Shown piece after piece: positions 43,183 to 51,605 of a DNA stretch of 64,000 nucleotides; position 1 is the stretch's first letter; each line of letters starts with the position of its first letter. Made by a program: the position numbers and the translations under genes. The stretch is from assembly GCA_028288765.1 (NCBI GenBank), contig JAQGHQ010000342.1, positions 50,298 through 114,297 of the forward strand, given 5' to 3'. This DNA comes from Gemmataceae bacterium. GTDB taxonomy: Bacteria; Planctomycetota; Planctomycetia; Gemmatales; Gemmataceae. The notes under the pieces were generated by a model. That model did no database searches. It saw only the letters and a program-made list of their open reading frames with translations, and was not told where the DNA came from.

Positions 43183-45318
43183 TCAATCCACGTACAGGAA
43201 CTCGTTCAGGTTCAGCAGGGCGTGGCAGAGGTCCGTGACGGCGTCGGGGAACGGCCCCTTGTGTTGTTTCAGGAACCCCCGTAGCGCCTCCCGCTCCTCG
43301 GTGGTCGGCCCGCGGCTCAGAGCGAGCTCGAATGACCGCTCGATCGCCTGATCCGGGTCGGTCCCGGCGCTCTTGAGGACCCGCGCGGCGAACACCTTCG
43401 CGTACCCGAGCACGATCGCGTCGTTCAAAAGCGTGAGAGCCTGGGGCGCGGTCGTGGTGACGAACCGGCGGGAACAGGTCTCGGTCCGCTCCGGGCTGTC
43501 GAAGAGGCTGAAGAACGGGTAGCGGAGGTTCCGCTTCACGTACACGTACACGCTGCGGCGGTTCCGTTCGGCCGGGTCGGCCGACGGCTTCCAGCTGGCG
43601 GACTTGATCTCGGCGGGCAGTTCCGGGAACACGCTCGGCCCGCCGGCTTGCGGGTTCAAGAGCCCCGCCGTCGCGAGCATCGAATCTCGCAACGCTTCGC
43701 CGTCGAGCCGGCGCCGGGGGAACTGCCAGAGCAGCGCGTTCCCGGGGTCCGCCTTCGCACCCGATTCGGTGCCCCGGGCCGATTGCCGGTAGGCGGTCGA
43801 GGTGACGATCAGCCGGTGCAGCTTCTTGACCGACCAGCCGTCCCGGGTGAACCGGGTCGCTAGCCAGTCGAGCAGCTCCGGGTGAGTCGGCCGGTCGCCG
43901 GTGAGGCCGAAGTCGCTCGACGTACTCACGATCCCACGGCCGAAATGGGTCTGCCAGATGCGGTTCGCCATCACGCGGGCGGTGAGTGGATTGGCCGGGT
44001 CGGCGATCCAGTTCGCCAGCGCCGAGCGCCGGCCGCTCGTTCCCACCGAGGTCGGCTTCACGGTCGCGTCCCGGTCGTCGACCGCGGAGAGGAAGCCTGG
44101 CACCAGTTCCTCGCCCGGGGCCCGCCAGTTCCCCCGCTTCAGAAGCTTGGTCGGCGGGCAAACCGGGCCGATATCGGTCATCGCCAGTGCCGTCGGCGGA
44201 TCGGCCGGTCGATCCTTCTCGAGCTCGGTCATCCGCCTCGCCATGCCCGTCCACTTCTCCCGGTCGGCCGGGGTCATCTGGGCCGGGTTGATCTTGTTCC
44301 GGGTGTAGACCTGCCGTTCGACCAGCATCCCGAGCTGGCGTTCGAGTGGTGTTCGCTTCTCGGCGGGGATGTCGAGCAGCCTGGCGTACTCCTCGGGGAA
44401 CCGCTGCCGCTCCTTGGCCGTGGCCTTCTCGCGGATCGGCTTCTCGATCTCGGTCATCTGGCGGCGGAGGTCGGCGGTCTTCGCGTCCCACTCGGCCTGC
44501 TTCTGCTCGATCGCGGCCCGCCCGCCCGGCGGCAGGACCGGCTTTTCAACCGGCCAGAAGCCGGCGAAAAACGCCTGGAACCGGTAGTAGTCCCGCTGGG
44601 TGACGGGGTCGGTCTTGTGGTCGTGGCACTTCGCGCAGCCGAGGGTTACGCCGAGGAGCGCCGCCGCGGTCGTGTCGGTGATGTCGTTCAGCATGTCCTG
44701 CCGCTTCAGTTCGACATCGACCGCGTTGTACTCGTAGGGGAAGTGCCGCAGGAACCCGGTGGCGGGCTGGGAGTCGGGGTCGCCCGGGAACAGTTCGTCG
44801 CCGGCGAGCTGTTCCTTCACGAACCGGTCGTAGGGCTTGTCGGCGTTGAACGAGCGGATGACGTAGTCGCGATACCGCCAGGCGTTCGGCCGGGGGTCGT
44901 CGGACTTGAACCCGTCGCTCTCGGCGAAGCGGACGAGGTCCAACCAGAACAGGGCCTGCCGCTCGCCGTACAGGGGCGACGCGAGGAGGCGGTCGACCAC
45001 CTTCTCGAACGCCTCCGGCGAATCGTCTTTCAGGAACGCATCGACTTCTTCCGGCGTCGGCGGGAGGCCGATGAGATCGAAGGAGATGCGGCGGAGAAGC
45101 GTCCGCTTGTCGGCGGGCGGCGCGAACGTGAGGCCGCGGGCTTCGAGCCGGGCGAGCAAGAAGGCGTCGACCGGGGTGCGAACGAGCCCCCCGCCCTTCC
45201 CCGTCGGGACCGGCGGATTTGTAATCGGCTTGTAGGCCCAGTCACCGGGAAGGTCCCCGGCGCGGAGCGCAGCTGGTACGGACCCGATCGTGAAGAGGGT
45301 TATGAGGACCAGGCGCAT
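43183..45318 (-). CDS. PSD1 protein without the N-terminal cytochrome domain (DUF1549/DUF1553)
   Basis: The 711-residue product starts MRLVLITLFTIGSVPAALRA, a signal peptide. The frame is open 85 codons further upstream over the intergenic region. DUF1549 shows PVDAFLLARLEARGL and LIGLPPTPEEVDAFL, one haem-type CAKCH motif is followed by DHKTDPVTQRDYYRFQAFF, and DUF1553 has NPLTARVMANRIWQTHFGRG and PQALTLLNDAIV. Unlike the paralogue at 15597-17999 it lacks the FNRDVRPIL...CFACH cytochrome segment. It is followed by DUF1501 and a hypothetical gene. Confidence 0.92.
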   Translation of the reverse strand: MRLVLITLFTIGSVPAALRAGDLPGDWAYKPITNPPVPTGKGGGLVRTPVDAFLLARLEARGLTFAPPADKRTLLRRISFDLIGLPPTPEEVDAFLKDDSPEAFEKVVDRLLASPLYGERQALFWLDLVRFAESDGFKSDDPRPNAWRYRDYVIRSFNADKPYDRFVKEQLAGDELFPGDPDSQPATGFLRHFPYEYNAVDVELKRQDMLNDITDTTAAALLGVTLGCAKCHDHKTDPVTQRDYYRFQAFFAGFWPVEKPVLPPGGRAAIEQKQAEWDAKTADLRRQMTEIEKPIREKATAKERQRFPEEYARLLDIPAEKRTPLERQLGMLVERQVYTRNKINPAQMTPADREKWTGMARRMTELEKDRPADPPTALAMTDIGPVCPPTKLLKRGNWRAPGEELVPGFLSAVDDRDATVKPTSVGTSGRRSALANWIADPANPLTARVMANRIWQTHFGRGIVSTSSDFGLTGDRPTHPELLDWLATRFTRDGWSVKKLHRLIVTSTAYRQSARGTESGAKADPGNALLWQFPRRRLDGEALRDSMLATAGLLNPQAGGPSVFPELPAEIKSASWKPSADPAERNRRSVYVYVKRNLRYPFFSLFDSPERTETCSRRFVTTTAPQALTLLNDAIVLGYAKVFAARVLKSAGTDPDQAIERSFELALSRGPTTEEREALRGFLKQHKGPFPDAVTDLCHALLNLNEFLYVD

Positions 45319-45428
45319 GATTCCGTATCCTTGCCGGCAGCGAGGCAGGGGCGGAGGGTGCGAGTGGTGAAGCCCGGGGACGGGCCTACCAGTTTGCGAT
45401 TGTACCCCGATCTTCCGGGCGAGCAAAC

Positions 45429-45449
45429 CGAAACCCCGACGGGGTTTCG
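45429..45449. promoter_or_regulatory. Short perfect hairpin between divergent genes
   Basis: CGAAACCCC, loop GAC, GGGGTTTCG lies between the divergent PSD1 and AtuA genes, 63 bases upstream of the AtuA start. Because transcription on both sides points away, it is not a normal terminator. It may be an operator or a 5'-leader structure. Confidence 0.35.
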
Positions 45450-45511
45450 TCCGGCCCGCGGCGTGCGTATGATTCCGGCAGGCGCTCCGCTCCGGCAGGA
45501 GGGTTCTCACC

Positions 45512-46867
45512 GTGAAATGGGTGCGGATCGGGAACGGGTGTGGGTTCTGGGGGGATAACATCGACGCCCCCATTCGGCTGGCGGAAGAGGGTCGGCTCGA
45601 CTACCTGACGCTCGAATACCTCGCCGAACTCACCATGTCGATCCTGGCGGTCCAGAAGGCGAAAGACCCTGCCGCCGGGTTCGCGTCCGACTTTCTCGAC
45701 GTCCTTTCCCGGCTCGCTCCCGTCCTGAAGGACCAACCCCATCTCAAGATCGTCACGAACGCGGGCGGAATGAACCCGTCCGGGTGCGCGGCCCGGGCCC
45801 GGGAGATCCTTGACCAGGAGGGAACGCACCACCGGGTCGCGGTCGTCTCGGGTGACGACCTGATGCCCCGGCTGGACGACCTCGTGGCCGGCGGCCACGG
45901 CCTGAACCACCTCGACACCGGTGAACCGATCGCGAAGATCCGGGACAAGGTGGTCAGCGCGAACGCCTACCTCGGCGCGAAGCCGATCGTCGACGCCCTG
46001 AAGACCGGCGCGGGCATCGTCATCACCGGCCGCGTCGCGGACGCATCCCTCACCGTCGGGCCGGCGGCATTCGAGTTCGGCTGGGGGTTCGGCGAGGCGG
46101 ACCTGGACCGCCTCGCCGCCGCGACCGTGGCCGGTCATCTGATCGAGTGCGGCGCGCAGGTCACCGGCGGGCTGTGGATGGACGCCGACTACTCGACCCG
46201 GCTCGGGGCGGTCGGCTACCCGGTCGCGGAGATCGCCGAGGACGGCACGTTCACGATCACGAAACCCCCGGGTACCGGCGGGGCGGTGAACCGCGAGACG
46301 GTGAGCGAACAGTTGCTTTACGAGGTCGAGGACCCCGCCCGCTACTACACCCCGGACGTGGTCGCCGATTTCACGTCCGCGCAGCTGCGCGAAACTGGTC
46401 CGGATGTGGTTTCCGTGTCGGGCGGGTCGGCCAACGGGGTCACCGACACGTACAAGGTGTCGGTCGCGTACCGGGACGGGTACACCGCCGCGGGTACGCT
46501 CCTGATCTTCGGGCCGAAGGCGGCGGAGAAGGCCCGCCGGTCCGGGGCGATCATCCTGGAGAAGCTACGGCAGGCGGGGGTCTGGTTCGCCGAGAGCTAC
46601 ACCGAAGCACTCGGGGCCGGGGACTGCGTGCCGGGCGTCATGAAGTCGGCCGCCGAGCCGGCGGAAGTCGTCCTCCGGGTGGCGGTTCGCGACCCGCGGA
46701 AGGCCGCCGTCGAGCGGTTCGCGAAGGAGTTCGCCCCGCTCGTGACGTCGGGGTTCGCGGGCACCACGGGCTACACGACCGGCCGGCCGCCGGTCCGCGA
46801 GGTGTTCGCGTACTGGCCGGCCCTGATCGCCAAGGCGGCCGTTTATCCTCGGGTGGAGGTCGCGTGA
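45512..46867 (+). CDS. AtuA-family protein (DUF1446)
   Basis: A 451-residue protein using a GTG start with a strong Shine-Dalgarno AGGAGGG (45497-45503). Characteristic motifs are the opening VRIGNGCGFWGD, LDYLTLEYLAELTMSIL, IVTNAGGMNPSGCA, ITGRVADASLTVGPAAFEFGW and GHLIECGAQVTGG. AtuA was defined in acyclic terpene utilisation in Pseudomonas and recurs in acyl-CoA degradation clusters; its reaction is unresolved. The TGA overlaps the ATG of the next gene (TGATG), and an enoyl-CoA hydratase follows, supporting a role in branched acyl-CoA or isoprenoid breakdown. Confidence 0.88.
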   Translation: MKWVRIGNGCGFWGDNIDAPIRLAEEGRLDYLTLEYLAELTMSILAVQKAKDPAAGFASDFLDVLSRLAPVLKDQPHLKIVTNAGGMNPSGCAARAREILDQEGTHHRVAVVSGDDLMPRLDDLVAGGHGLNHLDTGEPIAKIRDKVVSANAYLGAKPIVDALKTGAGIVITGRVADASLTVGPAAFEFGWGFGEADLDRLAAATVAGHLIECGAQVTGGLWMDADYSTRLGAVGYPVAEIAEDGTFTITKPPGTGGAVNRETVSEQLLYEVEDPARYYTPDVVADFTSAQLRETGPDVVSVSGGSANGVTDTYKVSVAYRDGYTAAGTLLIFGPKAAEKARRSGAIILEKLRQAGVWFAESYTEALGAGDCVPGVMKSAAEPAEVVLRVAVRDPRKAAVERFAKEFAPLVTSGFAGTTGYTTGRPPVREVFAYWPALIAKAAVYPRVEVA

Positions 46868-47241
46868 TGGCCACGACGCGGGTCCCGCTTTCGGTCATCG
46901 CCCACGGCCGGAGCGGGGACAAAGGAAATCACTCGAATATCGCAGTGCTCGCGTACACCGACGCCGGGTTCGTATGGCTTCGGAAGCACCTCACCGCCGA
47001 GGTGGTCGCCGCGTACTTCGCCCCGCTCGACCCGTCGAACGTGGAGCGGTTCGAGGCGGCGAACGTCCGCGGGCTGAACTTCATGCTGTACGACGCGCTG
47101 GCGGGCGGGGCGAGCCGGTCGCTCCGGAGCGACACGCAGGGCAAGACGCTGGCTTTGGCCCTCTTGCAGATGGCGATCGACGTGCCGGCGGATCACACCG
47201 CCATGCTCAGGAACCTAACCCCCCGGCCCCCTTCCCTGTGA
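46867..47241 (+). CDS. AtuA C-terminal-domain-like protein
   Basis: A 124-residue protein starting MATTRVPLSVIAHGRSGDKG, with SGDKGNHSNIAVLAYT and VRGLNFMLYDALAGG as landmarks of the small domain that is fused to AtuA in other species. Here it is a separate gene translationally coupled to AtuA by a one-base overlap. The last residues (LTPRPPSL) are encoded inside a GC-rich dispersed repeat that also supplies the stop codon, so the native C-terminus has probably been replaced. Confidence 0.85.
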   Translation: MATTRVPLSVIAHGRSGDKGNHSNIAVLAYTDAGFVWLRKHLTAEVVAAYFAPLDPSNVERFEAANVRGLNFMLYDALAGGASRSLRSDTQGKTLALALLQMAIDVPADHTAMLRNLTPRPPSL

Positions 47242-47305
47242 AGGAAGGGGGAGGGAGATCGGGGGCTTTCCCCTCCCCACACAGGGGAGGGGCGGGGGAG
47301 GGGTT
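47217..47305. repeat. GC-rich imperfect palindrome providing a stop and a ribosome-binding site
   Basis: The ends AACCCC...CCTGTG and CACAGG...GGGGTT are imperfectly complementary over about 25 bases. The TGA of the AtuA-C gene (47239-47241) and the GGAGGGG Shine-Dalgarno sequence (47297-47303) of the enoyl-CoA hydratase gene both lie in the element, 6 bases before the ATG at 47310. Confidence 0.8.
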
Positions 47306-47309
47306 TCGG

Positions 47310-48101
47310 ATGTCCGACCTTGTCTTGTACGACACCCGCGGCCCGGCCGCGGTGGTCACGATCAACCGCCCGGACAAGCGGAACGCCCTCAGCCGGGCGC
47401 TGATCGCCGCCCTGGCCGACGCGTTCCACCGCGCGGCCGACGACGGCGCGGCCCGGTGCGTCGTTTTGACCGGGCGCGTCCCCGCGTTCTGCGCGGGCAT
47501 GGACCTCGACGAACTCCGCGGGACGATCGGCGACCAGGCGGACCAGGTCTGGGACGACGCGACAAAGCTGTCGGGCCTGTACGAGCAGATCTACACGTTC
47601 CCGAAACCAACGGTCGCGGCGGTGAACGGGGCCGCGGTCGCGGGCGGGGCGGGGCTGGTGTCGGTGTGCGACCTGGCGGTGACGGTCCCGGGGGCGAAGT
47701 TCGGCTACCCCGAGGTCCGGCGGGGGCTGGTGGCGGCGATGGTGATGCCGCACCTGCTCCGGCACGTCGGCGAGCGGGCGGCCCGCTGGCTGCTCCTGAC
47801 CGGCGAGCTGATCGACGGCGTGGACGCCTTACGGCTCGGGCTGGTCAACGCGGTCGTGCCGCCGGAGCAACTGATGAGCACGGCCCTCGCCTGGAGCCAC
47901 TCGCTCGCCGAAGGCGGACCGAAGGCGCTGGCGACGACCAAGGAGTTGTTGCGGCAGTTCTCACGACAGGCGGTATCGGTGGACGACCTCGCCCGCGCGA
48001 GCGCCGAGCCCCGGCTGACGGACGAGTGCCGCGGCGGCCTGGCGGCGTTCTTCGACAAGAAACCCGCCCCGTGGGTGAACCAAAGACCCGAACCGCATTA
48101 A
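47310..48101 (+). CDS. Enoyl-CoA hydratase/isomerase family protein
   Basis: A 263-residue crotonase-fold enzyme. The substrate pocket and oxyanion hole are visible in GRVPAFCAGMDLDELRG (about 52-68) and VNGAAVAGGAGLVSVCDLAV (about 104-123), with YPEVRRGLVAAMV after it. It would hydrate or isomerise an enoyl-CoA in beta-oxidation or amino-acid/terpenoid breakdown. The genes upstream are AtuA-type. The Shine-Dalgarno sequence comes from the repeat just upstream, and its TAA stop overlaps the next repeat by two bases. Confidence 0.9.
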   Translation: MSDLVLYDTRGPAAVVTINRPDKRNALSRALIAALADAFHRAADDGAARCVVLTGRVPAFCAGMDLDELRGTIGDQADQVWDDATKLSGLYEQIYTFPKPTVAAVNGAAVAGGAGLVSVCDLAVTVPGAKFGYPEVRRGLVAAMVMPHLLRHVGERAARWLLLTGELIDGVDALRLGLVNAVVPPEQLMSTALAWSHSLAEGGPKALATTKELLRQFSRQAVSVDDLARASAEPRLTDECRGGLAAFFDKKPAPWVNQRPEPH

Positions 48102-48197
48102 CCACAGAGTCACAGAGAGCACAGAGACAGAACCAACACCGAGACGACAACAATACTTATTTTTATCTCTCTCTGTGTTCTCTGTGACTCTGTGGTT
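48100..48197. repeat. AACCACAGAGTCACAGAG palindrome between hydratase and PfkB genes
   Basis: Arms of about 28 bases with one mismatch (starting AACCACAGAGTCACAGAGA at 48100 and ending at 48197) surround an AT-rich centre CAATACTTATTTTTATC. The first two bases are part of the TAA stop of the upstream gene. Copies of this sequence type are widespread in bacterial genomes as far as I recall; only one is in the window. Confidence 0.85.
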
Positions 48198-48213
48198 CAT
48201 TCCAGGCTTTCTG

Positions 48214-49119
48214 ATGAACTCCATCGTCGGGATCGGCGAACTGCTGTGGGACGTGTACCCGGACGGCCGGAAGGTGGCCGGCGGGGCGCCGTTCAATTTC
48301 GCGTTCCACTGCCACCAGCTCGGCCACCCGGCGGTGATCGTCTCGCGGGTCGGCGACGACGATCTGGGGCGCGAGCTGAGGGAGGAAGTGCGCCGGCTCG
48401 GCCTGTCCGACGAGTTCATTCAGACGGACCACGACCACCCGACCGGGACGGTCCGGGTGTCGCTCGACGCGAACCGGGTGCCCACCTACACGATCGCGGA
48501 AGACGTGGCGTGGGATCACATCGCGTGGAATGACCAGCTCCGCCAACTCGCCCGGCACAGTCGGGCCGTCTGTTACGGCACCCTGGCTTGGCGAAGCCAC
48601 TTCGAACCATTGGACCGGTTGATCACGGAGCATCGACAGGTCACGCGCCCCCCGTGTGTGGTGTTCGACGTCAACCTCCGTCAACACTATTACGAAGAGG
48701 ATATTCTCGACGCCGGGGCCGGGCGATGCACCATCCTGAAGATGAGCGAGGAGGACTACCTGGAGCTCGTTGCCCGCTACCCCACCCGGCCGACTGACCC
48801 GTTCGGGATGGCTCGGTCTCTGGCCGACCAGCCCGAAGAGGACTTCATCGTCATCCTCTCGATGGGAGCCCGCGGCTGTGTCGTCGAATCGGCGGCGGCC
48901 CGGTTTACCGAACCTGGTATCCCCGCCCGGGTCGTCGACACCGTCGGGGCCGGGGATGCGTTCACGGCCGCGATGGTATGCCTCCATCTTGAAGGCCGGC
49001 CGCTCCGGGAGTGTGCCCGGTTCGCCAACTACTACGCCGCCCAGGTGTGCGAGCACCAGGGAGCCACGCCCCGCATCGACCGGGCCGGGGTCGAGCGCGC
49101 GGCCTTCGGTTCGCCGTGA
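48214..49119 (+). CDS. PfkB-family carbohydrate kinase
   Basis: A 301-residue kinase starting MNSIVGIGELLWDVYPDGRK. The PfkB substrate signature VAGGAPFNFAFHCHQLGHPAV and the C-terminal motif VVDTVGAGDAFTAAMV (about 240-255, catalytic Asp in GAGD) are clear. It phosphorylates a sugar such as fructose or a 2-keto acid sugar; the exact substrate is not determined. The GNAT gene follows with a possible GTG start that overlaps this stop by 4 bases. Confidence 0.88.
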   Translation: MNSIVGIGELLWDVYPDGRKVAGGAPFNFAFHCHQLGHPAVIVSRVGDDDLGRELREEVRRLGLSDEFIQTDHDHPTGTVRVSLDANRVPTYTIAEDVAWDHIAWNDQLRQLARHSRAVCYGTLAWRSHFEPLDRLITEHRQVTRPPCVVFDVNLRQHYYEEDILDAGAGRCTILKMSEEDYLELVARYPTRPTDPFGMARSLADQPEEDFIVILSMGARGCVVESAAARFTEPGIPARVVDTVGAGDAFTAAMVCLHLEGRPLRECARFANYYAAQVCEHQGATPRIDRAGVERAAFGSP

Positions 49120-49127
49120 GTCAAGTC

Positions 49128-49697
49128 ATGATGCCTACGGACTGGCGCCCGCCGACCCTCGAGACCAACCGCCTCGTCATCCGGGCGTTCGGCGAGGCCG
49201 ACGCCGAACCCCTCTTCGCCCACGCCTCCAACCCGAACATCACCCGGTACACGCTCTGGGAATACCACAAGACGATCGCCGACACGCTCAACTTCGTTCG
49301 CGATTACGCCCACTGCCGGTACATCGAAGGCGTCCCGGAGCCCTACGCGGTCGTGCTCAAGGCCGACCCCGCGCAGAAGCCGATCGGGGCGGTCGGGTGT
49401 TTCTGGGCGTCGCAACCGAACCGGACGATGGAACTCGGGTACTGGCTCGCCGAACCGTTCTGGGGCCGAGGGCTCATCGTCGAGGCGTGTCAGGAGGTGG
49501 TCAGGTACTCTTTCACCATGTGCGGCCCGGAGCGGATGCAGGCCCGGGTGATCGCCGGGAATACGGCGAGCGTCCGGGTGCTGGAAAAGCTCGGGTTTCG
49601 CCTCGAAGGAACCTTGCGGTCGAGCCTCTATCGCCGGGGGATTTTCGAAGACGTAATGTGCTTCTCGGTGTTGCGGGGCGAATACGAAAGGTGTTAG
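49128..49697 (+). CDS. GNAT-family N-acetyltransferase (RimJ/RimL-like)
   Basis: An approximately 189-residue protein, MMPTDWRPPTLETNRLVIRA, with the RimJ-like start TxRLxxRxF, acetyl-CoA loop WGRGLIVEACQEVVRYSF and end NTASVRVLEKLGFRLEGTLR. Enzymes of this branch acetylate ribosomal protein N-termini or small molecules. A GTG at 49116 would overlap the PfkB stop by 4 bases and is an alternative start. Confidence 0.87.
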   Translation: MMPTDWRPPTLETNRLVIRAFGEADAEPLFAHASNPNITRYTLWEYHKTIADTLNFVRDYAHCRYIEGVPEPYAVVLKADPAQKPIGAVGCFWASQPNRTMELGYWLAEPFWGRGLIVEACQEVVRYSFTMCGPERMQARVIAGNTASVRVLEKLGFRLEGTLRSSLYRRGIFEDVMCFSVLRGEYERC

Positions 49698-49750
49698 AAA
49701 GCCGTTTCGCCCGCAACGATTTCGCCCGGCCTGGTAACGGAGTGCCTCCC

Positions 49751-50893
49751 ATGCGACGGATCGTCGTCTGCCTGCTGCTCGCCGCCCTGCCGACGGCCGC
49801 CCGGTCGGCCGAGCCTGTCCCCGAGCTCGCCGCCCTCCTCAAGCGGGCCGCCCCGTACCGGCCGGGCGCCCACGACCTCGTCTGGCGGCAGATCCCCTGG
49901 TACACCGATCGGGTCGCGGCGCTGAAGCAGGCCCGGGCCGAGACCCGCCCGCTCTTCGTCTGGCTGGCCGGCGGCCGCGACCGCGACGGCTCCCCGCTCG
50001 AGAGGTGTTGAGGCTACGCCGCCGGGCTCCGTGCGGGCCCCCTGAACGACCCAACACTCGTCAAACTCGTCACCGACAACTTCGTCCCCGTCGCCCTGAA
50101 CGCCGACCGCCTGCCCGATACGGCCGACGGCAAGTTCTTCCGCGCCCTGATGCGGCAGTGGCCGCAGGGCCTCTGGGTGGTCACCCCCGAAGGCAAGGTG
50201 CTGGGGTTCCACTACCACAAGCCGAAGCCCGGCGAACCCTACGCCGAGGGGCAGACTCGCTGGGTCCGTGAGACGGTGCAGATGACCCGGGACGCGATCA
50301 CCGCGGCCGGCCCCCTCGCTCCTCGCGATCTGAAGACCACACCGAACCCATTCCCCGACCGCGGGAAGGGTACGAACTCCGACGGCGGGGCCCGGCTGGC
50401 GGTCGGCGTGATCCGGGTGATCAACGGCCGGCAGGACGGCCCGCCGGTCGTCGACAGCGTCTTTCTGACCCGCGAGCGGTGGGACGGGTTTCGCCCGCGG
50501 GCGGGCGAGGTGAAGGCCGGGCAGGAGTGGGCTGTGCCCGAGGACGCCGCGGCCCGGTTCGCCCCCGCCTTCAGTCCGATGACCGATTCGATCTTCTCCC
50601 CGAAGCCCGATGACGTCACGGCGGCGAAGGTCACGGCGCGGGTGGCGCGGGTGGGCGACGGCTACGCGGTGATCCGGTATGAGGGGAGCTGGGAGACCTT
50701 CCACAACCGGGACGGCGACCCGAAATACCCCATCCGGACCGCGGCGACGGGGGAAGGGGTCGGCGTCTACGACACCCGCACCGGGAAACTGACCGCCGCC
50801 GCCTGGCTGATCCCGGGCACGTTCCGGAATAGCCCGCCGGGCGACAAGCCGCAGCGCACCGTGGCGGTGGTCGAGTGGGTCGCGGGCGAATAG
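49751..50893 (+). CDS. Thioredoxin-like protein with in-frame UGA (selenoprotein candidate)
   Basis: A single frame of 381 codons interrupted only by TGA at 50009-50011 (codon 87), directly after a Cys codon. The N-terminus MRRIVVCLLLAALPTAARSA is a signal peptide. Before the UGA comes a thioredoxin-fold strand (TRPLFVWLAGG) and the loop DGSPLERC; after it GYAAGLRAGPLNDPTLVKLV and NFVPVALNAD, the matching helix and strand. The UGA is thus at the redox-active position as a C-U pair. The 294 codons after it stay open and protein-like to TAG. A possible bSECIS stem (about 50024-50040) with a small loop begins 12 bases after the UGA. Alternatives are a nonsense mutation or a sequencing error. Confidence 0.6.
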
Positions 50894-50928
50894 CGAGGGG
50901 GCGTCGGATCGTAACCGGAAAGGACACG

Positions 50929-50973
50929 GCCCGGTCGGCGGTGCCCGCAACAAACGGGAACCGCCGACCGGGC
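50929..50973. terminator. Bidirectional hairpin between convergent genes
   Basis: A perfect 14-base stem (GCCCGGTCGGCGGT at 50929-50942 with 50960-50973) and a 17-base loop, followed by TGGTCTTGTTG. It separates the UGA-containing gene from the minus-strand secreted protein. Confidence 0.7.
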
Positions 50974-50993
50974 TGGTCTTGTTGACTCTCACC

Positions 50994-51605
50994 TTAGCGG
51001 GCGTTCGGGCAGCGGCCGTTCGGGCAGGAGCTGAAGGCCGGGTAGGCCGGGTAGGCCGAGTAGGCTGGGGCGTAGACCGGGGCTGACGGGTAGGTCGATA
51101 CCGCCCCACACCGCCCGTTCGGGCACCCGCCGAACACCGCCCCCGCCGGCACGACGCCGGTGCTCACAACCACGCCGACCTTCTCGGTCGTGACCACGGG
51201 CCGGGCCGGGTCGCTGTAGCGGACCACGTAGCTGGTCAGCTCGACCGGGGCGACAGCCCCGGTGTGCCGGAGGGCCTGAACGTTCCCGCCGCAGTTGCTG
51301 ATGACCAGCCCCTTCGACAGGTCGAACTGCCCGGCCAGCGACTTGCCGGCCGCGGTGTCGGTGTCCACGTAAACGCAGACGTAGTTCTTAGCCAGCACCT
51401 GCCCGGCCTCCGCCGGGATCTCCCCCCCGCCGACCAGCTTGGTGTAGCCGGATTCCCCGCGGGCGATGAACACCGCGAGGGGCTTCTTCTGGTCGGCCGC
51501 CGTGGCCATCGCTGCGCTGTAGTCCGTCTGCCAGGTCGGGGTGGCGACCGCCCCGGCGGACAGGACCGCGCTCAGCACGCCTGCGGCGAACGTGGTGGTG
51601 ATCAT
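50994..51605 (-). CDS. Secreted thioredoxin-like-fold protein with GGCPNGRC motifs
   Basis: A 203-residue protein starting MITTTFAAGVLSAVLSAGAV, a signal peptide, with GGAGGT nine bases upstream of this ATG; a start 10 codons earlier is less likely. The first part (DQKKPLAVFIARGESGYTKL, then VCVYVDTDTAAGK and ISNCGGNVQALRHTG) looks like a thioredoxin fold lacking a CxxC pair. The C-terminal third is Ala/Pro/Tyr-rich and carries two CPNGRC motifs, one at FGGCPNGRCG and one at the end. It may be a periplasmic or surface metal/redox protein; the function is unknown. It is convergent with the UGA-containing thioredoxin-like gene, whose fold it shares. Confidence 0.68.
   Translation of the reverse strand: MITTTFAAGVLSAVLSAGAVATPTWQTDYSAAMATAADQKKPLAVFIARGESGYTKLVGGGEIPAEAGQVLAKNYVCVYVDTDTAAGKSLAGQFDLSKGLVISNCGGNVQALRHTGAVAPVELTSYVVRYSDPARPVVTTEKVGVVVSTGVVPAGAVFGGCPNGRCGAVSTYPSAPVYAPAYSAYPAYPAFSSCPNGRCPNAR

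Noticed and set aside
50012..50893. Independent gene starting at an internal ATG (50150) after the UGA
   Set aside because: The ATG lies within the thioredoxin fold and is not preceded by a Shine-Dalgarno sequence; the frame is the same as before the UGA. It remains possible only if the gene is a pseudogene.
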